DNA from: JALTBU01 sp964410645
Lineage (GTDB): Bacteria > Campylobacterota > Campylobacteria > Campylobacterales > Nautiliaceae
Reading direction: 5' to 3'
DNA: 20,464 bases
NCBI GenBank assembly: GCA_964410645.1
Contig: CAYPHV010000022.1
Coordinates: 1 to 20,464, forward strand
Within the stretch, counting starts at the first letter, position 1. Each line of letters opens with the position of its first letter. Positions 15,085-20,464 of the stretch are shown here, piece after piece. A program made the position numbers and the translations under genes. The notes under the pieces were generated by a model. That model had not been told where the DNA came from, searched no databases, and saw only the letters and a program-made list of their open reading frames with translations.

Positions 15085-16360
15085 AATTTTGTCACTTTTA
15101 GGACTCGCAAGTTTGGCTTTTGCCGATACGCCAAAATTAGATACCGGAAATACGGCATGGATGATGACATCAACCGCACTTGTTATGATTATGACACCAG
15201 CGGGATTAGCACTTTTTTATGCAGGTATGACAAGAGCCAAAAGTGCCCTGAATACTTATATGATGGTTTTTTCAGCCTTTGCAATAGCTACAGTCGTTTG
15301 GGTATTTTGGGGTTATTCTCTTGCTTTTAACGGAGACATTGGAGGAATTATCGGAAATTTAAAAGAATCATTTTTAAACGGTATAAGTTATTCTGATTTA
15401 CAAAGCAATGGTTATCCTACATATGTATTTGTAGCCTTTCAGGGAACATTTGCAGCAATTACTGTAGCAATTGCCAGCGGTAGTATAATAGAAAGAACCA
15501 AATTTTCAACATGGTTTGTATTTGTAATTCTTTGGGTTACATTTGTATATGCCCCTGTAGCTCATATGGTATGGGGAGGTGGATTTTTAATGGATAAAGG
15601 CGCATTAGATTTTGCAGGAGGGACAGTTGTACATATGAATGGAGGTCTCGCAGGATTAATAGCGGCACTTATGATTGGCAAAAGAAAAGGTTATCCTAAA
15701 ACCCAAATAATGCCAAGCAGTATTATTTTAACAGCGCTCGGTGCAACACTTTTATGGTTCGGATGGTTCGGATTCAACGCCGGAAGCGAATTTGCAGCAG
15801 ACGGTATTGCAGGAAGTGCTTTTTTAATGACAAACTTTTCAGCAGCAGCAGCAGCTGTAACCTGGATTATTTTAGATTATATTAAATTTGGTAAACCAAC
15901 ACTTTTAGGAGCTGCCTCAGGTGCGGTAGCAGGACTTGTTGCAATTACACCGGCTGCCGGATTTGTTGGAATAACAGGTGCTTTAATAATAGGTATTGGC
16001 GGAAGTTTAACAGGATTTTTCGGCGTAACGGTTCTTAAAAAAATATTGGGATACGACGATTCTTTAGACGCGTTCGGGGTTCACTTTTTAGCAGGACTTT
16101 GGGGAGCAATCGCAACAGGTATATTCGCCCTTAAAGATTTGGCCTGGTCAGGAAGCCCGCTTCATGATAAAGGCGACAGACTGGCACAAATAGGTGTACA
16201 ATTTGAATCGGTAATAGTTACAATTATTTTCACAGCCGTTGCAACTGCAATAGTTGTAAAAGTATCAAGCCTGCTTACTGGAGGAGCTAGAGTTAGCGAA
16301 GAAGCTGAAGTTGAAGGACTTGATTCTGCTTTACACGGAGAAAAAGGTTTTAACCTTTAA
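15074..16360 (+). CDS. amtB: Ammonium transporter AmtB
   Basis: Trimeric inner-membrane channel for ammonium, 428 aa. A cleavable-looking signal peptide (1-17, ending SLAFA) is followed by eleven predicted helices. The Amt signature DFAGGTVVHMNGGLAGL contains the first pore histidine, and DAFGVHFLAG the second twin histidine. The C-terminal tail, rich in Glu and Gly (about 405-428), would be the cytoplasmic region that GlnK contacts. The ATG at 15074 lies inside the end of glnK, so the two are co-translated. A hairpin overlapping the stop codon closes the transcript, and a separate promoter follows for the next genes. Confidence 0.96.
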   Translation: MLFRILSLLGLASLAFADTPKLDTGNTAWMMTSTALVMIMTPAGLALFYAGMTRAKSALNTYMMVFSAFAIATVVWVFWGYSLAFNGDIGGIIGNLKESFLNGISYSDLQSNGYPTYVFVAFQGTFAAITVAIASGSIIERTKFSTWFVFVILWVTFVYAPVAHMVWGGGFLMDKGALDFAGGTVVHMNGGLAGLIAALMIGKRKGYPKTQIMPSSIILTALGATLLWFGWFGFNAGSEFAADGIAGSAFLMTNFSAAAAAVTWIILDYIKFGKPTLLGAASGAVAGLVAITPAAGFVGITGALIIGIGGSLTGFFGVTVLKKILGYDDSLDAFGVHFLAGLWGAIATGIFALKDLAWSGSPLHDKGDRLAQIGVQFESVIVTIIFTAVATAIVVKVSSLLTGGARVSEEAEVEGLDSALHGEKGFNL

Positions 16361-16369
16361 TCTCCTTTT
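16337..16369 (+). terminator. Terminator of glnK-amtB
   Basis: GGAGA (16337-16341) pairs with TCTCC (16361-16365), and inside it AAAGGTT (16343-16349) pairs with AACCTTT (16352-16358), separated by a small internal loop. TTTTACTTT follows. The stem spans the amtB stop codon. Confidence 0.6.
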
Positions 16370-16380
16370 ACTTTAAAATT

Positions 16381-16389
16381 TGATATAAT
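16381..16389 (+). promoter_or_regulatory. Extended -10 promoter for the NtrC-like/PAS/exonuclease unit
   Basis: TG-A-TATAAT (16381-16389) lies 18 nt upstream of the ATG at 16408, with AAAAAGG at 16396-16402 as ribosome binding site. No -35 box is seen; the preceding DNA is the amtB terminator. It gives the three downstream genes their own start, separate from glnK-amtB. Confidence 0.6.
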
Positions 16390-16407
16390 TTTGCCAAAAA
16401 GGTGTAA

Positions 16408-17076
16408 ATGTTTTTAGCAAAATCTGATTATCTGCAAAAAATTAAAAATATTACCGAAATGGCAAAAGAACTTAGGCTAAATGTTTATATTTGGGGTGAA
16501 AAAGGTGTTGGTAAAACATTTTTAGCTAAATATATAGCGCCTAATGCTTTGATTAATCCTAAAACATCGACTATTAACCCTGTTATTATAGAAAATTTTG
16601 ACAAAATACTGCATTTGCAGGAATATTCTAAAAAATTAATTGCAACCGGGTCCAAACCTTTAAATAAAAACATACTAAATAAATATTTCGATTTGGATAT
16701 TGAGTTAAAATCTTTAAAAGAACATCCTGAGGATATTGAATATTTTATTGAGTTTTTTTTACAACAGGCTAAAAATGAACTAAAAATAGAAAAAAACATT
16801 AAAATAATTAATCCGGATATAAGTGAAAATCTAAACTCTTTAAAAAAACAGATATATAAAAATTTGCTTTTTGATAATAACAAACAAAATATTTTAAATG
16901 AATTATATAACTATTATTTAAACGAACATAAGACATATGAAGACGAAATAAACGATTTCGAAAAAACACTTTTTCTGGCCATGAAAAAAAAATATAAAAG
17001 CAAACTTAAAATTTCAGAAAAATTAAAAATAAACAGAGTCACGCTAACAAAAAGAATGAAGGCTTTTAATGTATGA
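16408..17076 (+). CDS. Minimised NtrC-like AAA+ regulator with Fis-type DNA-binding domain
   Basis: Protein of 222 aa that reads as a cut-down enhancer-binding protein. There is no receiver domain. Walker A is GEKGVGKT (30-37). Only about 22 residues later comes a Walker B-like VIIENFD (59-65), where full NtrC proteins have about 60-70 residues carrying the GAFTGA sigma54 loop, so that loop is missing. Then come a sensor I-like LIATGSK (77-83), LKEHPEDIEYFIEFFLQQA (103-121), which matches the NtrC block around RREDI, and a degenerate sensor II region (about 139-152). A Fis-type helix-turn-helix ends the protein (KISEKLKINRVTLTKRMKA, 201-219). I infer DNA binding, with ATP binding possible but sigma54 activation unlikely. 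It overlaps the next gene by 8 nt. Confidence 0.72.
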   Translation: MFLAKSDYLQKIKNITEMAKELRLNVYIWGEKGVGKTFLAKYIAPNALINPKTSTINPVIIENFDKILHLQEYSKKLIATGSKPLNKNILNKYFDLDIELKSLKEHPEDIEYFIEFFLQQAKNELKIEKNIKIINPDISENLNSLKKQIYKNLLFDNNKQNILNELYNYYLNEHKTYEDEINDFEKTLFLAMKKKYKSKLKISEKLKINRVTLTKRMKAFNV

Positions 17077-17731
17077 ATTTTTTATAGAATATGACGTAAA
17101 TCCTGTTATTTTTTTTAGTTCAAAAGGCACAGTAAAATATTGCAATCAGGAAGCGGAAATATTTCTTTCATATATAAATATAAAAGAAGTTTTTAATTTT
17201 GTTATTCAAAATGCACCAAAAGACAAAGGAATCAAGACTGAATTTAAAGAAATTAAATTTAATGATTTTTTATTCAAAGGATTTTCTATAGGTTATAAAA
17301 ATGATGATATTATAGGAATCAGATTTCTGATAAATACAGGCAAAAACAATATTTCTATCGATAATCTTGAAAAAACGGATTTATTCAAATTGTTAAATTT
17401 TGCTATTGAATATACCCATTTAAAGCAAAAAACCCATTTTAAAGTATATCCTGATTTGTCTTTGAATGAACTTTACTTAAACAAAAAAGAACTGCTACGC
17501 ATCTTACTCGATATATTTGAATCTCAAAAAAATATTGAAATATACACAAAAATTAAATTTGGAGAATATTTAAAAACAGGCAATAAAAAATACCAAATAA
17601 TCGATATAGACATAAAATGCCACGCAAATAAAAAAATCAGCTCAAAATTTTTTGAAATTCTAAACAACAGTGACGGATATACAGTTAAAATACCATTAAT
17701 TAAGGAAAAAAATGAAAATAATAATACTTGA
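17069..17731 (+). CDS. PAS protein with degenerate histidine-kinase ATPase domain (NtrB-like remnant)
   Basis: Soluble 220 aa protein. Residues 8-90 look like a PAS domain (NPVIFFSSKGTVKYCNQEAE at 11-30). Residues 101-210 align by eye with the start and end of a HATPase domain: LFKLLNFAIEYTHLKQKTHFKV resembles the kinase region just before the N-box, ELLRILLDIFES (141-152) occupies the N-box but both asparagines are replaced, and DGYTVKIPLI (202-211) matches the last strand. The G1, F and G2 boxes and a recognisable phospho-acceptor HisKA helix are absent, so it should neither bind ATP normally nor autophosphorylate. The layout copies NtrB in miniature and the gene follows the NtrC-like one. 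Its start is set by GAAGG at 17058-17062. Family assignment is inference. Confidence 0.6.
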   Translation: MYEFFIEYDVNPVIFFSSKGTVKYCNQEAEIFLSYINIKEVFNFVIQNAPKDKGIKTEFKEIKFNDFLFKGFSIGYKNDDIIGIRFLINTGKNNISIDNLEKTDLFKLLNFAIEYTHLKQKTHFKVYPDLSLNELYLNKKELLRILLDIFESQKNIEIYTKIKFGEYLKTGNKKYQIIDIDIKCHANKKISSKFFEILNNSDGYTVKIPLIKEKNENNNT

Positions 17732-18593
17732 TACGGAAACTACTGGAACAAAAGATGAAGACAGAATATGTCAGCTCAGCTATATTGTAACAAATGAAAA
17801 TTTAAAAATAGAAGAAATCCACAACGAACTTGTAAAGCCTCCTGTTGATATTAAATATGAGGCAATGGCGATTCACCATATTACGCCTGAAATGATAGAA
17901 GATAAGCCCAAAATAAAATTTACAAAAGCGTACAAAAGATTAAAAGAACTTAATTCTCCGGAAAATTTGATTATTATCCATAATGCAAAATTTGATTTAG
18001 ATATGCTGAAAAAAGAAGGGTTTAACTCTTTCTTTAAATTAATTGACACATTTAGAATATTAAAACATCTGCTCCCGGAAGGCAAATTCGGTTTGCAATA
18101 TAATAGATACGCATTGGGGCTTTATAAAAATGAAAAAGAAATTTGTAAAAATTATAATATTGAAATAAACGCTCACGATGCCCTGGGTGATGTGATAGTA
18201 TTATATTTATTGTTTCGATATATTAATGAAAATCTAGGAAAGAATATTGAAGAACTAATTGAACTTACCCAAAAGCCTGTTCTTTATGATAAATTTTACC
18301 AGGGAAAATACAAATTTGAAAAAATAAGAGATGTTTTGATAAAAGATCCCGGTTATATTGAATATATGCTGAGTTTAAACGATTTGGATTTAGACGTAAA
18401 ATATTCCATAGAACATCATTTAAAAAACTTGGATGCTGAACCGGAATACCGTTTTGGAATAGGAAAATATAAAGGAATGCTTATTCAAGATGTGGCTGAA
18501 ATTGATATGCAGTATCTTTCCTGGGCTTATCATAATATGAAAATGGGTAAAAATATGAAAGAAAAAATTGAAAAAATAATGAATAAGGACTAA
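17712..18593 (+). CDS. DnaQ-family 3'-5' exonuclease with tandem ExoX-type C-terminal modules
   Basis: DEDDh exonuclease of 293 aa. Exo I is LDTETTG (D7, E9), Exo II is HNAKFDLDML (D95) and Exo III is HDALGD (H155, D160), so the active site is complete. After the nuclease (about 1-175) come two related segments: FYQGKYKFEKIRDVLIKDPGYIEYML (195-220) and FGIGKYKGMLIQDVAEIDMQYLSWAY (248-273), both of the G-K-Y-K, D-V, Y-I/L, W/M pattern seen once at the end of exodeoxyribonuclease X-like proteins. No polymerase domain is attached, so repair or proofreading as a stand-alone enzyme is likely. The ATG follows AAGGA and lies 20 nt inside the preceding gene. Its stop codon interlocks with that of convergent livF. 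Confidence 0.85.
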   Translation: MKIIILDTETTGTKDEDRICQLSYIVTNENLKIEEIHNELVKPPVDIKYEAMAIHHITPEMIEDKPKIKFTKAYKRLKELNSPENLIIIHNAKFDLDMLKKEGFNSFFKLIDTFRILKHLLPEGKFGLQYNRYALGLYKNEKEICKNYNIEINAHDALGDVIVLYLLFRYINENLGKNIEELIELTQKPVLYDKFYQGKYKFEKIRDVLIKDPGYIEYMLSLNDLDLDVKYSIEHHLKNLDAEPEYRFGIGKYKGMLIQDVAEIDMQYLSWAYHNMKMGKNMKEKIEKIMNKD

Positions 18594-19288
18594 CCTCCTA
18601 AATATTTTTTCTTCATTTCATCGCTGTTAAGCAGTGCTTTGGCATCATCCTCCAATGCAATTTTTCCATTTTCCATAACATAACCTCTGTTTGCAATTCT
18701 AAGAGCCGCCCCGGCATTTTGTTCGACCAAAAGGATTGTAACATCATCTTCTTTATTTAATCGTACCAATATTTCAAACACATCTTTTACTATTATAGGA
18801 GCAAGGCCTAAAGACGGTTCGTCAAGAATAAGCATTTTCGGTTCACTCATTAAGGCTCTTGCAATAGCCAGCATTTGTTGTTCTCCACCGCTTAAACTAC
18901 CACCGTAATTCTCTTTTTTTTCTTTAAGCCTTGGAAAAATTCTATACATTTCTTCTTTTTTTTGTTCATAATTGTCTTCATTTATATACGAACCGATTTT
19001 AAGATTTTCTTCAACACTAAGATTTATAAAAATTTTCCTGCCCTCCGGCACAAGAGACATCCCTCTTTTTATAATATTATGTGTGGCTACTTTTGAAATA
19101 TCAGCATCAACAAATTTTACAGAACCATCTTTTTTAACCAAATTAAAAATTGCATTGAGAGTAGATGTCTTACCGGCTCCGTTCGCCCCGATTATTGTAA
19201 CTATTTCACCTGATTTCACATTAAAATCAATTCCTCTTACAGCTTCAATAACCCCGTATTTTACTTTTAAATTATTTACCTGTAACAT
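18590..19288 (-). CDS. livF: Branched-chain amino acid ABC transporter ATP-binding protein LivF
   Basis: Cytoplasmic ATPase of a Liv/HAAT importer, 232 aa, the same size as E. coli LivF. Walker A is GANGAGKT, the Q-loop and the LivF-type LVPEGRKIF block follow, the ABC signature is LSGGEQQM, and Walker B is MLILDEPSLGLAP. The terminal YVMENGKIAL element is typical of LivF. AGGAG six bases upstream fixes the ATG at 19288; the in-frame TTG one codon earlier is not needed. It overlaps livG by 17 nt. The convergent exonuclease gene ends at the same place, with the two stop codons sharing CTAA. Substrate specificity within hydrophobic amino acids cannot be read from the ATPase. Confidence 0.93.
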   Translation of the reverse strand: MLQVNNLKVKYGVIEAVRGIDFNVKSGEIVTIIGANGAGKTSTLNAIFNLVKKDGSVKFVDADISKVATHNIIKRGMSLVPEGRKIFINLSVEENLKIGSYINEDNYEQKKEEMYRIFPRLKEKKENYGGSLSGGEQQMLAIARALMSEPKMLILDEPSLGLAPIIVKDVFEILVRLNKEDDVTILLVEQNAGAALRIANRGYVMENGKIALEDDAKALLNSDEMKKKYLGG

Positions 19289-20042
19289 CAATATCTCCTA
19301 AATAAGCTTTGATAACACTTTCGTCTTTCATCATATCGGAAGGTTTTCCTTCAAATATTGTTTTTCCGTAATCTAAGACCAATACCCTATCTGCTATTCT
19401 TTGAACAAATTTCATATCATGCTCAATAAAAAGAATTGTTTTTTCTTTTTCTTCCCTTATTTTAAAAATAGTATTCGCAAGTTCTTCTGTTTCTTTGGGG
19501 TTCATACCGGCGGCAGGTTCGTCTAAAAGCAACAAATCTGGCTCCGTTGCCAAGGCTCTTGCTATTTCTACTTTTCTTTGATTACCATAGCTTAAAGCTT
19601 TTGCATTAACAAAAGCATATTTTTCTATTCCCAAAAATCTGAGTATTTCCAAAGCTTTTTCTTTATGAATTTTTTCTTCTTTAAAAAATCTTGGAAGTCT
19701 GAAAACCGCCTCGAAAAAAGTATATTTGAAAGAATTTTCAAAACCTATCAATACGTTATATAATACGCTCATACTGCCAAAAAGCCTAATATTCTGAAAC
19801 GTTCTAGCAATTCCAGCTTTTACTATTTTTACCGGATGAAGAGAGGTAATTTCCTCATCTTTAAAATATACACGGCCATTTGTCGGGTTTAATGAGCCCG
19901 TTATAATATTAAAAAGGGTAGTTTTACCGGCTCCATTCGGACCGACTAACGCAAATATTTCTGTAGGTTTCACATTAAAAGTTACATCTTTTATTGCCAC
20001 AACTCCGCCAAATTGCTTAGTTACCTTATCAATTTTCAGCAT
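19272..20042 (-). CDS. livG: Branched-chain amino acid ABC transporter ATP-binding protein LivG
   Basis: Second ATPase of the Liv/HAAT importer, 256 aa, matching E. coli LivG (255). Walker A is GPNGAGKT, the ARTFQNIRLF block near the Q-loop is diagnostic of LivG, the ABC signature is the variant LSYGNQRK, and Walker B is LLLLDEPAAGMNP. The start is the second in-frame ATG (20042), because AAAAGG lies six bases before it; the first ATG at 20048 abuts that site. It is followed by livF with an overlap. The usual upstream livK-livH-livM genes are not in the window; instead a disrupted unknown gene precedes livG, so the permease genes must be elsewhere or beyond the edge. Confidence 0.93.
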   Translation of the reverse strand: MLKIDKVTKQFGGVVAIKDVTFNVKPTEIFALVGPNGAGKTTLFNIITGSLNPTNGRVYFKDEEITSLHPVKIVKAGIARTFQNIRLFGSMSVLYNVLIGFENSFKYTFFEAVFRLPRFFKEEKIHKEKALEILRFLGIEKYAFVNAKALSYGNQRKVEIARALATEPDLLLLDEPAAGMNPKETEELANTIFKIREEKEKTILFIEHDMKFVQRIADRVLVLDYGKTIFEGKPSDMMKDESVIKAYLGDIDVTGK

Positions 20043-20087
20043 GAACATCCTTTTAATTTTTCTAAAAACCCCTTTTTTTTCTGACCT

Positions 20088-20114
20088 ATTTTATAAATAA
20101 TCTTCTATTGTCAA
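20088..20114 (-). promoter_or_regulatory. Candidate promoter for livG-livF
   Basis: On the minus strand TTGACA (20114-20109), a 15 nt spacer and TAAAAT (20093-20088) resemble a sigma70 promoter with a short spacer. It lies inside the tail of the disrupted reading frame, about 40 nt before the livG start. Confidence 0.35.
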
Positions 20115-20240
20115 TTTTAGTGAGCTTTTTTTAGTAATAAAATCTTTTAATATTTTAACATATTTAACATCATTAGAAAAACCCATACCGCTAGTAATAT
20201 ACTGCTCATAAAATTTAAAAATATATAAAGTTAAAATGTT
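20091..20240 (-). pseudogene. Out-of-frame coding-like remnant upstream of livG
   Basis: The minus strand from 20240 to 20091 is open for 49 codons in a frame different from the next upstream ORF and reads like protein: FYEQYITSGMGFSNDVKYVK, then ILKDFITKKSSLKLTIEDYL and a stop. There is no suitable start codon or ribosome binding site; the only ATG is about 18 residues into the frame. The codon choice resembles neighbouring genes. The simplest reading is the C-terminal end of the gene at 20231-20464, separated by a frameshift or small deletion near 20205-20235. I do not recognise the family. Confidence 0.4.
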
Positions 20241-20464
20241 TCATTAAATTTTTCTGAAAATTTATTATTTTTAACCTTTAATTTATTTTGCAAAAATTTT
20301 TCAAAATCATTTTTTTCAATACTTGCTTCAACATACAGCATATTATTTTTTTTATCAAACCAAATATTATTGTGAATAGCATTTATTATTACATAATTTT
20401 TAACATTATTTAATATATATATAGTATTAATATCTAATTTTCTAAGCAATAATTTTGTTTTTCT
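20231..20464 (-). CDS. Partial unknown protein running off the right edge
   Basis: The reading frame is open from the window edge to a TAA at 20231 (77 codons visible), without a start codon that has a ribosome binding site, so it is probably the C-terminal part of a longer protein. The visible sequence has alternating hydrophobic and basic stretches (INTIYILNNVKNYVIINAI, then NNMLYVEASIEKNDFEKFLQ) and ends in an Asn/Lys-rich tail. It may continue out of frame in the 20091-20240 remnant. No function can be assigned. The 188 nt between it and livG otherwise holds only the remnant and the candidate livG promoter. Confidence 0.4.
   Translation of the reverse strand, partial: RKTKLLLRKLDINTIYILNNVKNYVIINAIHNNIWFDKKNNMLYVEASIEKNDFEKFLQNKLKVKNNKFSEKFNETF

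Noticed and set aside
16485..16883. 132 aa minus-strand ORF inside the NtrC-like gene
   Set aside because: The plus-strand frame has a promoter, a ribosome binding site, Walker A and a Fis helix-turn-helix; the reverse frame is cysteine/serine-rich and lacks motifs.
20059..20083. A-run, GGGG, T-run on the minus strand as a terminator before livG
   Set aside because: An A5/T5 stem with a four-base loop is too weak, and stopping transcription there would silence livG from its candidate promoter.

Overview
This window comes from an AT-rich bacterial chromosome, most likely a member of the Campylobacterota and probably order Nautiliales (Nautilia, Caminibacter or Lebetimonas-like). The placement is an inference. 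It rests on very tight gene packing with 1-20 nt overlaps, extended -10 promoters (TGnTATAAT) with weak -35 boxes as in Campylobacter, the agmatine/carboxyspermidine polyamine genes, and a short RqcH-type NFACT protein. No rRNA, tRNA, CRISPR array, transposase or integrase was seen.

Layout. Positions 1-210 hold a hairpin-rich non-coding stretch and a promoter. Then come trkA-trkH (potassium uptake, + strand, 19 nt overlap). Convergent with trkH is a very long minus-strand array running from 12223 down to 2894: a PAS chemoreceptor, aguB, a periplasmic-sensing diguanylate cyclase, rpe, trpF, rqcH (NFACT), a small unknown protein, cdsA, dxr and a Gph-like HAD phosphatase. Most junctions overlap by 1-8 nt or leave 1 nt. 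The only real gap, 57 nt at 5643-5699, carries an internal promoter.

A carboxynorspermidine/carboxyspermidine dehydrogenase gene (12285-13502) diverges from the array, with two back-to-back extended -10 promoters in 61 bp. AguB makes putrescine and this dehydrogenase consumes it, so the two polyamine steps flank one control region. Next are an HdeD-like membrane protein and, on the minus strand, an orphan ferredoxin-thioredoxin reductase catalytic subunit; the two share a bidirectional terminator hairpin.

From 14746 the + strand carries glnK-amtB (ammonium uptake and PII sensing), a terminator and a new promoter. Three overlapping genes follow: a stripped-down NtrC relative with Walker A and Fis helix-turn-helix but no room for the GAFTGA sigma54-contact loop, a PAS protein ending in a kinase ATPase domain that has lost its nucleotide-binding boxes, and a DnaQ/ExoX-like exonuclease with a doubled C-terminal module. 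The degenerate NtrC/NtrB-like pair beside glnK-amtB is the best candidate for an undescribed system. It could be a sigma54-independent, phosphorelay-free nitrogen regulator that GlnK might control directly; that function is inference.

The right end carries livF and livG on the minus strand, ATPases of a branched-chain amino acid importer, converging on the exonuclease gene with interlocked stop codons. Their permease and binding-protein genes are not in the window. Upstream of livG are pieces of an unrecognised gene that appears frame-disrupted and runs off the right edge.
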